From Devosiaceae bacterium (GTDB lineage Bacteria > Pseudomonadota > Alphaproteobacteria > Rhizobiales > Devosiaceae), in contig JAKISW010000028.1 of the NCBI GenBank assembly GCA_021648375.1, forward strand, positions 1 through 37,429: a stretch of 37,429 nucleotides of DNA, given 5' to 3'. Position 1 is the stretch's first letter, and the number at the start of each line of letters is the position of its first letter. A program made the translations under genes and the position numbers. The notes beneath the pieces were generated by a model that was given only the letters and a program-made list of their open reading frames with translations, did not search any database and was not told the DNA's origin. This document shows, piece by piece, positions 9,106 to 17,823 of the stretch.

Positions 9106-9954
9106 TTGGAAGGTTTTGGGGTTCATACCAGCATGTGGACCATGTCATGGGATAAAAAAGGTGCCGAGTACGCTGTTTCTCAAGCCGTGCGATACCAAAT
9201 GGATTTTCTTGAAATTGCTTTGCTGAAGCCACTTGATGTTGATGCTGAGCATTCGCAAAGATTGCTTGAAAAAAACAATATGCGTGCCATTTGTTCCCTG
9301 GGGCTGCCAGAAGGTGCGTGGCTGTCAAAAAACCCGGATACTGGCGTTGAGTTTCTTAAAGTGGCGCTGGAAAAAACTGCACAAATGGGATGCGAAGCAC
9401 TTAGTGGCGTTACTTATGGGGGTATAGGTGAAAGAACAGGCTTCCCTCCGACTGAAATGGAATTGGACAATGTTGCGCGTGCTCTTGGCGAAGCTGCAGC
9501 TTACGCCAGGTCGCTGGGGTTACTGTTTGGTATCGAGCCGGTCAATCGCTACGAAACCCACCTGATCAACACCGGCTGGCAGTCTGTTGCAATGATTGAA
9601 AAAGTGGGTGCGCACAACATGTTTGTGCACCTTGATACCTATCATATGAATATTGAAGAAAAAGGGGTGGCCCAGGGTATTCTGGATGCGCGAGAGCACC
9701 TTAAATATATTCATTTATCAGAATCTGATCGTGGAACCCCGGGAGCTGGAACTTGTGACTGGGACGAGATTTTTGCCGTTCTTGCTGCTATTGATTTTAA
9801 AGGCGGTCTGGCGATGGAAAGTTTTGTGAATATGCCGCCGGAAATTGCTTATGGCTTATCTGTTTGGCGACCGGTTGCTGCCAGCGCAGATGAAGTTATG
9901 GAAAATGGTCTGCCGTTTTTACGCAATAAAGCGCGCCAATATCAATTGTTGTGA
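9106..9954 (+). CDS. Ketose 3-epimerase-like sugar isomerase (D-tagatose/D-psicose 3-epimerase family)
   Basis: TIM-barrel protein of about 282 residues. I start it at a TTG because a strong GGAGG lies 8 nt before it, and the protein then begins MEGFGVHTSMWTMSW, the normal start of this family. The ATG 36 nt upstream has no such ribosome site. The four metal/catalytic positions of ketose 3-epimerases are visible: Glu in FGIEPVNRYETH, Asp and His in FVHLDTYHMNIEE, His in YIHLSESDRGTPG, and the late Glu in GLAMESFV. The reaction expected is epimerisation at C3 of a free ketose in the cytoplasm. It is the first gene of the rightward operon, and an FGGY kinase at the end could phosphorylate its product. 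Hydroxypyruvate isomerase-like enzymes are the alternative. Confidence 0.82.
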   Translation: MEGFGVHTSMWTMSWDKKGAEYAVSQAVRYQMDFLEIALLKPLDVDAEHSQRLLEKNNMRAICSLGLPEGAWLSKNPDTGVEFLKVALEKTAQMGCEALSGVTYGGIGERTGFPPTEMELDNVARALGEAAAYARSLGLLFGIEPVNRYETHLINTGWQSVAMIEKVGAHNMFVHLDTYHMNIEEKGVAQGILDAREHLKYIHLSESDRGTPGAGTCDWDEIFAVLAAIDFKGGLAMESFVNMPPEIAYGLSVWRPVAASADEVMENGLPFLRNKARQYQLL

Positions 9955-9970
9955 ATGTTCAGCCGGATTT

Positions 9971-9989
9971 TGAACCGTTAAGCGGTTCA
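9971..9989 (+). promoter_or_regulatory. Intercistronic hairpin
   Basis: Stem TGAACCG / CGGTTCA with a 5-nt loop, in the gap between the epimerase gene and E1-alpha. No T-tract follows, so attenuation, mRNA processing or a protein-binding palindrome are all possible. Confidence 0.45.
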
Positions 9990-10035
9990 GAACGACAATA
10001 TTTGTGACTTTGGTTTTTATTTATAAGGCAATATT

Positions 10036-11085
10036 ATGAATTCAACAGCATTTGATGCTTCCATATCATCAGGGTCAAATTCTCGGCATGTGGAATTATA
10101 TAAAATCATGCGCCGGATTAGAACGTTTGAAGAGCGCGTGGGTGAATTGTTTGCACGCGCTCAATCGGCCGGCTCCATGTTGCACCTCTCAATTGGTGAA
10201 GAGAGCGCTGCGGCAGGTTTTTGTGCTGCTATGGAGCCTATGGACAAATTTACAACCCACCATCGCGGACACGGAATATTTCTGGCCCGGGGTGCTGATC
10301 CCAAAAAAATGATGGCAGAAATTGGCGGCAAGGAGGCTGGATATTGTCGCGGCAAAGGTGGCTCAATGCACATTGCTGATATGGGGCTTGGCCACCTTGG
10401 TGCCAATGCTATTGTCGGGGGTGGAATTCCGGCAATTGTTGGGGCGGGTTTAGCGGCACGTCATAAACAGGACGGCTCAATTGCTGTGGCGTTTTTTGGC
10501 GACGGGGCAACCGGGCAGGGCGTTTTGTATGAGGCCATGAATATGGCGGCTCTTTGGAAGCTGCCGGTGGTATTTTGTTGTATCAATAATCAGTATGGCA
10601 TGGGCACACGCATTGACCAGGCCACCGCCAATCCCGCATTGCATGAACGGGCAGCAGCTTTCGGGCTGAAAGCTGAAACGGTAGATGGGCTTGATGTTGA
10701 AGTGGTAGCGCAGGCAGCACAAGAGTTTTGTGATGCGGCGCGGGCCGGTAATCCCGGCTTTTTGGCAATTGATTGCTATCGCTTTTATGGCCATGCGCGC
10801 AAGGATAAATCACCTTATCGCGATCCGGTGGAAGAGGCAGAGGGCCGCAAAAAAGACCCGGTTCTTTTTTCGCGCAACCAGATCATTAAGCTTGGGCTTT
10901 TTGATGAAACTGAACTGGATGCTCTTGATGACGAAATTGCAGAAGAGATGGACGCAACAATTGACTTTACGATAGCGCAGGCCGAGCCGCCTCTAATGTC
11001 TTTGTTTCGCGATGTTTATGCCCCCTCAGAGCCGGAGCCTGAAGCGGTTCGCACGCGTATAAACCGTATTTTAGCCAATGATTGA
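10036..11085 (+). CDS. ThDP-dependent dehydrogenase E1 component, alpha subunit (AcoA/PdhA-like)
   Basis: 349 residues. The thiamine-diphosphate signature is complete: GDGATGQGVLYEAMN, followed about 30 residues later by NNQYGMGT. Other family marks are THHRGHGIFLARG, CRGKGGSMH and the phosphorylation-loop-like YRFYGHARKDKSPYRDP. With the beta subunit it forms a heterotetramer that decarboxylates a 2-oxo acid, or cleaves an acetoin-like ketol, and passes the acyl group to the lipoyl arm of E2. The stop overlaps the E1-beta start by 8 nt. The acetoin dehydrogenase branch is favoured because the partner E2 is AcoC-like. The presence of this set between a sugar epimerase and a sugar kinase is unusual. 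The true substrate is open. Confidence 0.88.
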   Translation: MNSTAFDASISSGSNSRHVELYKIMRRIRTFEERVGELFARAQSAGSMLHLSIGEESAAAGFCAAMEPMDKFTTHHRGHGIFLARGADPKKMMAEIGGKEAGYCRGKGGSMHIADMGLGHLGANAIVGGGIPAIVGAGLAARHKQDGSIAVAFFGDGATGQGVLYEAMNMAALWKLPVVFCCINNQYGMGTRIDQATANPALHERAAAFGLKAETVDGLDVEVVAQAAQEFCDAARAGNPGFLAIDCYRFYGHARKDKSPYRDPVEEAEGRKKDPVLFSRNQIIKLGLFDETELDALDDEIAEEMDATIDFTIAQAEPPLMSLFRDVYAPSEPEPEAVRTRINRILAND

Positions 11086-12070
11086 AGAAAATATTATGAT
11101 TGAAATGACCTATCGCGATGCCTTGCGACAAGCCCTTGTTGATCAAATGAGCCAGGATTCAAACGTTATTATTCTGGGTGAAGAGGTGGGAAGGTATGGC
11201 GGTGCATATGGGGTTACCAAAAACCTGATAAAAGAGTTCGGGGAGGAACGGGTTATTGACACCCCGATTTCAGAAGCCGGCATTGTGGGGGCGGCCGTTG
11301 GCGCGGCCATGAGCGGTTTGCGCCCTGTTGTGGAATTGATGTATGTTGATTTCATTGGCATGACCATGGATCAACTGGCAAACCAGGCGGCAAAAATTCG
11401 TTATATGTTTGGCGGTCAGATAGGTGTTCCCATGGTAGTGCGCACACAAGGGGGCACGGGCCGTTCAGCAGGGGCTCAGCACAGTCAGAGCCTTGAAGCA
11501 TTTATCATGCACACCCCGGGATTGCGTCTGGCTATGCCGGCAACGGTTAACGATGCTTATCATTTGTTGCGTCAGGCCATGGCGCAACCAGATCCGGTGA
11601 TTTTTATAGAGCACAAGGGACTTTATACGCTCAAGGGGGAGGTTGATCTCAACGCGACGCCCCTGCCATGGGGGAAGGCTGCGGTGTTACGACAGGGGGA
11701 CGATCTTGTGATTGTTACTTATTCACGACAGGTCCATTATGCGTTGGAAGCTGCAAAAAAACTGGCCGAGAATGGTATTGAGGCAACAATAATAGATCTT
11801 CGCACACTCAACCCAATAGATTTTGAGACCATACGCCCCCATGTGGAGCGTTCGGGGCGTGCGATGGTGGTAACAGAAAGCGTTTTGACATGTGGGGTTG
11901 CGGCGGAACTGGCCGCCCGTATTTCTGAGGAATGCTTTGATTTTTTACATGAACCAATTGTGCGTGTTGCAGGTGAGGACATCCCCATTTCTGTATCACC
12001 GATACTTGAAAAAGGATCAGTACCCAATCCGCAAATGATTGAAGAAACAGCACTGAAGATGTTCTCATGA
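11078..12070 (+). CDS. ThDP-dependent dehydrogenase E1 component, beta subunit (AcoB/PdhB-like)
   Basis: 330 residues, full length for E1-beta. Hallmarks are ILGEEVGRYGGAYGVTKNL, DTPISEAGIVGAAVGAAM, the YMFGGQIGVPMVVR strand, and a C-terminal transketolase domain (VVTESVLTCGVAAELAARI) that binds E2. The given ATG overlaps the end of E1-alpha. A second in-frame ATG 18 nt further on (MIEMTYRDAL) is closer to the usual family start and has GAAGAAA before it, so it may be the real one. The gene's stop overlaps the E2 start by 4 nt (ATGA), so the three subunits are translationally coupled. Confidence 0.9.
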   Translation: MIEENIMIEMTYRDALRQALVDQMSQDSNVIILGEEVGRYGGAYGVTKNLIKEFGEERVIDTPISEAGIVGAAVGAAMSGLRPVVELMYVDFIGMTMDQLANQAAKIRYMFGGQIGVPMVVRTQGGTGRSAGAQHSQSLEAFIMHTPGLRLAMPATVNDAYHLLRQAMAQPDPVIFIEHKGLYTLKGEVDLNATPLPWGKAAVLRQGDDLVIVTYSRQVHYALEAAKKLAENGIEATIIDLRTLNPIDFETIRPHVERSGRAMVVTESVLTCGVAAELAARISEECFDFLHEPIVRVAGEDIPISVSPILEKGSVPNPQMIEETALKMFS

Positions 12071-13290
12071 AACAATTGATATTAAAAATGCCCCGGCTGG
12101 GGGAGACCATGGAACAGGGAACAATGGTTGACTGGCTGGTTGACACCGGCGAAAGCTTCAAGCGTGGCGATCCCATTTTAGAGCTGGAAACAGACAAGAC
12201 AATTGTTGAATTTTCAGCTCTTGGAAATGGTATAATTTCAGAAATTCTGGCGCAACCGGGCGATATAGTTGATGTTGGTGACCCAATTGCACAACTTGAT
12301 GTGGAAAATACAGGTGATTGGGATGTTGGCGGTGAAAACCCCCAGGACAACTCAGAATCTGATGTTCCAATTGTGCCAGATGCACAATCTGAAACTGTCA
12401 AAAAACCGGATATAATCAAGCCAACTGAGGGCGCGCAAATTCGTGCGACGCCAGCAGCACGTCGCTTGGCGCGACAAATGGGAGTTGCACTTAAAACCCT
12501 TACCGGTTCAGGTCGTAATGGGCGAATTGAAATAGAAGATGTAACAGCTCAAAAACCGCAACAAGAGAGTCTCAACGGCCCTGCTACATATTTGTTAATT
12601 CATGGATTTGCCGGTGATTCATCCACATGGGCGCAATTGGAGGCTACTTTAAAACGCGCCGGGCATAGTGTTTACACACCGGATTTGGCAGGACATGGTG
12701 CCAATAGAACTCAGGTAAATGATCCGGAAGAGCTGGTTGATGGTATGCTGGAGTTTGCCAAAAATATTCCCAGGCCGTTTCATATTGTGGGGCACTCTCT
12801 TGGTGCATGGGTTGCAACCCGTGTTGCAGCCGCTTTGGGGGATGATGTTGCCAGCCTTAGACTTATTGCCCCCATTGGTGCGGGCGATGAAATTTCTACT
12901 GATTTTATCAATGGAATAGTCAGGGTAACAAATACAGCTGATCTTATACCTTTACTGGGTATGTTAAGCCCAAAGGCTGATACGCTTTCAAAGGAATTGC
13001 TGAGCGAGATGGCAAAAGAATTATCAAATGGGCGCCTGATTGAATTGGCTGGAAAACTGGCCCATTCCAATGGGCAAAGGATTGATATTTTGCAACCTTT
13101 GGCAAAGATTTCCAAGGATATTTTAATTTCAGCCATTGTTGGAAAAGATGATCTTATTATCCCCCCAACCCATGCATTTAATTTGCCGCCACGGGTTGGT
13201 GTTCATTTTGTAGCAGCGGGGCATATGCCCCACTGGGATACGCCAAATGATGTTGCAAGATTGATAGCAGGTAAAGCCTATGAGGCATAA
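12067..13290 (+). CDS. AcoC-type E2: lipoyl domain + subunit-binding domain + alpha/beta hydrolase
   Basis: 407 residues with three modules. Residues 1-78 are a biotinyl/lipoyl domain with the lipoylated Lys44 in ETDKTIVEF. Residues ~125-159 are a peripheral subunit-binding domain (RATPAARRLARQMGV, GRNGRIEIEDV) that holds E1 and E3. Residues ~172-405 are an alpha/beta hydrolase with oxyanion motif HGFAGDS, nucleophile Ser244 in GHSLGAW, Asp in GKDDLIIPP and His in GHMPHWDTP. The standard E2 acyltransferase domain is absent. This architecture is the known one for E2 of acetoin dehydrogenase (AcoC), so it is not a random fusion. No E3 (dihydrolipoamide dehydrogenase) gene is near; one from elsewhere would be needed. 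Cytoplasmic. Confidence 0.88.
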   Translation: MKQLILKMPRLGETMEQGTMVDWLVDTGESFKRGDPILELETDKTIVEFSALGNGIISEILAQPGDIVDVGDPIAQLDVENTGDWDVGGENPQDNSESDVPIVPDAQSETVKKPDIIKPTEGAQIRATPAARRLARQMGVALKTLTGSGRNGRIEIEDVTAQKPQQESLNGPATYLLIHGFAGDSSTWAQLEATLKRAGHSVYTPDLAGHGANRTQVNDPEELVDGMLEFAKNIPRPFHIVGHSLGAWVATRVAAALGDDVASLRLIAPIGAGDEISTDFINGIVRVTNTADLIPLLGMLSPKADTLSKELLSEMAKELSNGRLIELAGKLAHSNGQRIDILQPLAKISKDILISAIVGKDDLIIPPTHAFNLPPRVGVHFVAAGHMPHWDTPNDVARLIAGKAYEA

Positions 13291-13347
13291 ATGCAGAATC
13301 GGTGTTGGGCACTGATTGTTGATAATTAAAGCAAAAGGGACGGCTTT

Positions 13348-14838
13348 ATGGCGTATTATTTAACGGCAGATGGTGGAACAGAAAGTCTTAGGACGCGAAT
13401 TTTTGATTTGCATGGGGAGTGTCTGGCCTCTCATGCTCAGCCTTATAAGACAGTTTTTTCTCCCGGTGCGCGTGCAGAACAAAACCCGCAGGATTGGTGG
13501 TCGGCCCTTGTAACAGCCACGCGAGCGACAATTGCCAAAGCTGATATTGATCCGGGCAAGATTGAAGCCATGGCTTATGCCACCACATGCTGCACCGTTG
13601 TTGCGCTGGATAAAAACGGTGATGCTTTGCGCCCCGCTCTTTTATGGATGGATGTTCGAGCGGATGAGGAGGCTGATGCGGTTTTAGCCACCGGGGATGA
13701 GCGTTTGGCTCTTAACGGGGCAGGTTCCGGGCCGGTGTCTGCGGAATGGATGATACCAAAAGCACTATGGTTGAAAAAAAACGAGCCTGAAATTTTTGAT
13801 GCAGCCCATACCATTTGTGAGTATCAGGACTACTTGACAATGCGTTTAACTGGAGAGCGCTGTGCCTCCTTGAACAATGCCGGTCTGCGTTGGCATTATT
13901 CCAGTCGCGATGGGGGCTGGGCCAGCGGTATTCTTGCAAAGCTCGGGCTTGAAGCCCTGGAGGAAAAATGGCCGGATCGCATTGTTGCCCCCGGTGAGGT
14001 GGTTGGAAATTTAACCGTATCAGCGGCAAACGAACTTGGTTTATCGCCATCGGTAAAATTGGTGCAGGGTGGTGCTGATGCACTGATTGGCATGATTGGC
14101 CTTGGGGTATCAAAACCAGGTCAGCTAGCCCTTATAACTGGCTCATCACATTTGCAATTTGGTGTGACCAGCGAGCCACTGCACGCAAAAGGCGTATGGG
14201 GCTCTTACCCAGATATAGTTTATCCCGACCGTTACATTGTTGAGGGCGGCCAAACATCAACCGGCTCAATCATAAACTGGCTGGGGCGCTTAACTGGTGG
14301 CAAGCTTGACTTTGATGAGTTGAACAGGCTGGCAGCTGATCTGCCTCCTGGGTCAGAAGGGTTGATTGTTCAGGATCATTTTCAGGGCAATCGTACACCC
14401 TATACCGATCCACATTCACGTGGTGCCATTATTGGCCTGACTTTGGCCCATGAGACACATCATATTTTTCGCGCCATTATGGAGGGTATATCTTTTGGTA
14501 CCCGCAATATTTTGGATGCGTTTAAAAAAGGCGGTTATGAGGGGAGTGAAATCACAGTCGGGGGTGGTGCCACTGCTTCAAAATTATGGATGCAAATCCA
14601 TGCCGATACGTCGGGATTACCGGTTCGTATACCTCAATCTCCCGATGCACCCTCTGTTGGATCAGCGGTTCTTGCAGCATATGGTGCAGGCAGGTTTACA
14701 ACGATTGATGAAGGTATTGAGGCGATGGTGCGTCCCGGCATAACGATTGACCCCAATCCTGATGCAGCAAGACAATATGAAGAAATTTATCAACGCTATC
14801 TTGAACTTTATTCAGCACTAAAGACTGTACTGGAATAG
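13348..14838 (+). CDS. FGGY-family carbohydrate kinase (ribulokinase-like)
   Basis: 496 residues. The N-terminal FGGY half begins with a phosphate-1 loop (YLTADGGTESLRTRIF) and has LLWMDVRADEEAD and EYQDYLTMRLTGERCASLNN. The C-terminal half has the phosphate-2 loop (LALITGSSHLQFG) and the adenosine motif GGGATASKLWMQIHAD. The pattern WMDVR...SAEWM.PKALWLKKNEP is closest, by eye, to the pentulose/ribulokinase (AraB-like) side of the family. It would phosphorylate a ketose, plausibly the product of the epimerase at the head of the same operon. It starts 57 bp after E2 with AGGGA upstream. It ends the rightward operon and converges with nagA, leaving only 23 bp between stops. A specific sugar cannot be named. 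Confidence 0.85.
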   Translation: MAYYLTADGGTESLRTRIFDLHGECLASHAQPYKTVFSPGARAEQNPQDWWSALVTATRATIAKADIDPGKIEAMAYATTCCTVVALDKNGDALRPALLWMDVRADEEADAVLATGDERLALNGAGSGPVSAEWMIPKALWLKKNEPEIFDAAHTICEYQDYLTMRLTGERCASLNNAGLRWHYSSRDGGWASGILAKLGLEALEEKWPDRIVAPGEVVGNLTVSAANELGLSPSVKLVQGGADALIGMIGLGVSKPGQLALITGSSHLQFGVTSEPLHAKGVWGSYPDIVYPDRYIVEGGQTSTGSIINWLGRLTGGKLDFDELNRLAADLPPGSEGLIVQDHFQGNRTPYTDPHSRGAIIGLTLAHETHHIFRAIMEGISFGTRNILDAFKKGGYEGSEITVGGGATASKLWMQIHADTSGLPVRIPQSPDAPSVGSAVLAAYGAGRFTTIDEGIEAMVRPGITIDPNPDAARQYEEIYQRYLELYSALKTVLE

Positions 14839-14861
14839 GTCCTGACCCCAGGGTATGATCT

Positions 14862-16028
14862 TTAAGATGATGAATACATTCTGGTGCCACCGCGCCAGAC
14901 ACTTAATATATCTAATTGTTTGCCCAGATGAATAAAGTCAGCTCTTGTGCCGGCACCCAGACGCCCAATTTCGTTGGAGCGGTTTAATACCTGCGCCGGA
15001 TAAAGTGAAGCCATGCGCAAAGCCTCATCTGAATGGATACCAATCTCATCAATCATGAAACGTACGGCTGAAATCATATCAAGATCAGCACCTGCCAGCG
15101 TGCCGTCATGTAATACAAGGCGGCCGTCCCGGCGCAGAATTTTGCGTCCGTTAAGGGTGAACTCGTCCAATTCTGTTCCAAGTGTTGCCATGGAATCGCT
15201 CACCAGAAAAACCTTCCCAGGGCCGTTTTTGGCCCGTAATGCAACGCGGATTGTGGCGGCATCAACATGTATCCCATCGGCGATCAATCCTGCCCAAAGC
15301 GTATTTGAATCAAGTGCTGCCCCGACCATTCCCGGGGCGCGGTTTACAAGCTGGCTCATGGCATTGAACAGGTGGGTTACACAGGTAACACCGGCATTTT
15401 GTGCGCGGATTACGGTTTGAAAATCGGCATCCGTATGACCAAGCGATACCGTGGCCCCGGCGTGGTTTAATCGTTCGATCTGTTCCATGCTCACAGATTC
15501 AGTTGCAACGGTCAGCATCAGGCTTGGAAGTTCGGTGGCAAGATCTGCAAGTTGTTGGCAATCTGAATCTGTCATAACTCTAATGAGTGATGGATCGTGT
15601 GCTCCTTTTCGCGCTACTGATAAATGGGGTCCCTCCAGATGCAACCCGATTGCGCCGGGCACGTCTTGGGCAATTGCGTCTTTAGCTGCGTTTATGGCGG
15701 CATCGGTTTGGGCTTTGGTATCGGTGATCAAGGTGGGTAAAAGTGATGTGGTGCCAAACTGAATATGAGCATCGCAAATTGTGCGAATAGTCTCAACGCC
15801 TGGTAAGCTGTTGAACATTTTGCCCCCCCCGCCATTGACCTGAAGATCAACGAATCCTGAGCTTAGCAAGCCGCCGTCAAGTTTTATTACCTTGCAGTCA
15901 GAGGGGATATTGGAGGAAGGTAATATAGCTGACACATGCATGTCATCTATCAACAACGCTGAGTTCATGTGCCTTTTGAAACCATCAAAGATCTCAGCAC
16001 CAGTATATGCTGTTCTGAACTTTGTCAT
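14862..16028 (-). CDS. nagA: N-acetylglucosamine-6-phosphate deacetylase
   Basis: 388 residues, the usual NagA size. The amidohydrolase barrel shows the expected order of metal and catalytic residues: LLSSGFVDLQVNGGGG, Glu in GLHLEGPHL, His in SLGHTDAD, His in THLFNAMS, DGIHVD, and the catalytic Asp in LVSDSMA. It removes acetate from GlcNAc-6-P to give GlcN-6-P in the cytoplasm. Its start overlaps the end of the deaminase gene by 4 nt (ATGA), so it is the last gene of a tightly coupled leftward set: kinase, regulator, deaminase, deacetylase. The order of functions matches amino-sugar breakdown, which supports the assignment independently of the motifs. Confidence 0.93.
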   Translation of the reverse strand: MTKFRTAYTGAEIFDGFKRHMNSALLIDDMHVSAILPSSNIPSDCKVIKLDGGLLSSGFVDLQVNGGGGKMFNSLPGVETIRTICDAHIQFGTTSLLPTLITDTKAQTDAAINAAKDAIAQDVPGAIGLHLEGPHLSVARKGAHDPSLIRVMTDSDCQQLADLATELPSLMLTVATESVSMEQIERLNHAGATVSLGHTDADFQTVIRAQNAGVTCVTHLFNAMSQLVNRAPGMVGAALDSNTLWAGLIADGIHVDAATIRVALRAKNGPGKVFLVSDSMATLGTELDEFTLNGRKILRRDGRLVLHDGTLAGADLDMISAVRFMIDEIGIHSDEALRMASLYPAQVLNRSNEIGRLGAGTRADFIHLGKQLDILSVWRGGTRMYSSS

Positions 16029-17053
16029 ACGGTTTCAGTTACTTTCTTCAGGTTGGGTGGCATGTCGGGATTAATGCCGCTCTCAACCGCCAATCTCTCA
16101 ATAAAGGCATAAAACGAAACGATCAATGCCAGTGGATCAGTTAATGGATGTGATGTAGTGCTGAATTTCAGGCGGTTGGCTAATTGGGTTGAATCTGTTG
16201 TGGCAAAGACGCTTGCCCCTTGTTTTGCCAATGCATCTGCAACTGAAATTATTGATGGTTCGGAGGCGTCTCTTGTTACCAGAGCCAGCACCGGATAACC
16301 GGTTTTTATAATGGAAACCGGTCCATGCAACAGTTCTGCGGATGAATAGGCTTCAGCGTGAATCCCGCAGGTTTCCTTGAATTTTAGCGCTGCCTCACAG
16401 GCCATGGCATATGAGGGGCCGCGCCCCAGTACAAAAAGCGACCCTCGATCTTTTAAGGTATCTCGCAGAGCAGGCCAGTCATAGCTAAGTGCGCTTTCCA
16501 TATGTTGTGGCAAGCGCTCAATCGCACTGATAAGTGCATCGTCCCGTTTCCAATGGGCCAATAGAGCCAGCCCGGCAACGGCCGATGTTACAAATGTTTT
16601 GGTTGCTGCGACTGATTGTTCAATACCGGCATGGATTGCAATTGTCTGGTTGCTGACCCTTGCCAGCGCTGAATCTGGCTCATTGGTTATTGCGATTGTC
16701 AGCGCACCCTGAACCGCTGCTGATCGTGCCATTTCCACAATGTCCGGGCTTTGACCCGATTGGGAAATGCTAATGCAAACGCTGTTGGCGAGTTGTAGTT
16801 TTTGTTTGTATATGGAAGCAATTGAGGGGCCAATCGAAGCTACAGGAAGCCCCAGGGTCAATTCGGCTGCATACTTGAAATATGTGGCTGCGTGGTCGGA
16901 AGATCCACGTGCCACAGTGCATATGAATTTGATATCCTTGCAGCGCAAATTGTCTGCCACATCTTTAATTGTTGCATGCCCGTCGCTCAACAAATCTGTG
17001 ACAACACCAGGAATTTCACGAATTTCACGATACATGTGGGTTTGGTTTGTCAT
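16025..17053 (-). CDS. SIS-domain glucosamine-6-phosphate deaminase (NagB-II type)
   Basis: 342 residues made of two SIS domains, like the isomerase half of GlmS but without the glutaminase half. Marks are VARGSSDHAATYFKY, SISQSGQSPDIVEMA (phosphosugar loop), SVAATKTFVTS in the first domain, and LGRGPSYAMACEAALKFKETCGIHAEAYSSAELLHGP in the second (quoted here in part as LGRGPSYAMACEAALKFKE and AEAYSSAELLHGP). The C-terminal PPNLKKVTETV tail matches the family. This architecture between nagA and a GntR regulator is that of NagB-II enzymes (first described in Shewanella), which convert GlcN-6-P to fructose-6-P plus ammonia. AgaS-like galactosamine-6-phosphate deaminase is the alternative. 4-nt overlaps on both sides. 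Confidence 0.85.
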   Translation of the reverse strand: MTNQTHMYREIREIPGVVTDLLSDGHATIKDVADNLRCKDIKFICTVARGSSDHAATYFKYAAELTLGLPVASIGPSIASIYKQKLQLANSVCISISQSGQSPDIVEMARSAAVQGALTIAITNEPDSALARVSNQTIAIHAGIEQSVAATKTFVTSAVAGLALLAHWKRDDALISAIERLPQHMESALSYDWPALRDTLKDRGSLFVLGRGPSYAMACEAALKFKETCGIHAEAYSSAELLHGPVSIIKTGYPVLALVTRDASEPSIISVADALAKQGASVFATTDSTQLANRLKFSTTSHPLTDPLALIVSFYAFIERLAVESGINPDMPPNLKKVTETV

Positions 17054-17823
17054 CTGCCTGCTTTCGGCTCCCCCGGTAATTGTAGCTCGGCAACAAAATC
17101 ATAGGCGTCGCCACGATAGATTGAATGGGTCAGCTCCACAGTCTGTCCACTTTCCAGATAAGATACCCGCATTATCTGCAGGGCGGCCACGCCTTCTTCG
17201 ACTTCAAGCAGTTCTGCATCAAGTGCTTTGAGATTGGTTGCTGAAATGCGCTGCACGGCGCGCACTGGCTTGTTGCCGGATTGGGTAAGAACCTCATATA
17301 GTGAGTTTTCGACGATGAGCGGATTTGGCAGCAATCGTACGGAAAGCGAGGCCCTCTCGATTGCCAGCGGTGTTTCATCAGCAGAGCGAAGGCGGGACAG
17401 GCGTGAAACCGATTCGGTTGCCTTTAATCCAAGGGTCATAATTTCTTCCGGAGATGGAAGAAATATGCCTCGTTCAAGCCAGGTTGAGCTTACTTCCATG
17501 CCACGCCGGGCCATGTCTTCGCTAAAGGATGTCAGCAGGGACAAAGATTGTTCTACCTTGGCAACCTTGTTTGCGATGATCGTACCAGATCCGCGGCGCT
17601 GCACGATTAGCCCTTCCTCGACAAGGGGTTGCACAGCGTTGCGTACAGTGACCCGCGATAAGGTTGTAATCGAAGCTATTTCACGTTCGGGAGGTAGCGG
17701 GGTTCCGGGTAGTAACTGGCCTGAATTAATTGCGTTTTCCAAACGGCGGCGCAGCTGAATATACCGCGGGCCACCACTGGGGGACAACCACGAAGCAGGA
17801 TCAAGAATTTCGTGGATATTCAT
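17050..17823 (-). CDS. GntR-family (HutC/UTRA) transcriptional regulator of amino-sugar genes
   Basis: About 257 residues. I start it at the ATG that overlaps the kinase stop (ATGA). The longer open frame adds 25 residues inside the kinase gene without a convincing ribosome site. Residues ~20-90 form the winged helix of GntR (RYIQLRRRLENAI, GTPLPPEREIA, LSRVTVRNAVQPLVEEGLI). The rest is a UTRA effector domain, the HutC subfamily that includes NagR/DasR/YvoA and senses phosphorylated amino sugars. Being co-transcribed with nagA and the deaminase, it most likely represses this operon and the divergent murQ/transport genes. The matched half-sites in the divergent region are candidate operators. 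Effector (GlcN-6-P or GlcNAc-6-P) is inference from relatives. Confidence 0.88.
   Translation of the reverse strand: MNIHEILDPASWLSPSGGPRYIQLRRRLENAINSGQLLPGTPLPPEREIASITTLSRVTVRNAVQPLVEEGLIVQRRGSGTIIANKVAKVEQSLSLLTSFSEDMARRGMEVSSTWLERGIFLPSPEEIMTLGLKATESVSRLSRLRSADETPLAIERASLSVRLLPNPLIVENSLYEVLTQSGNKPVRAVQRISATNLKALDAELLEVEEGVAALQIMRVSYLESGQTVELTHSIYRGDAYDFVAELQLPGEPKAGR

Noticed and set aside
4198..14838. Autoinducer-2 (Lsr) uptake system
   Set aside because: The importer and FGGY kinase resemble LsrABCD/LsrK in type, but LsrF and LsrG are absent, and an epimerase, DhaKL and an E1/E2 complex are present instead.
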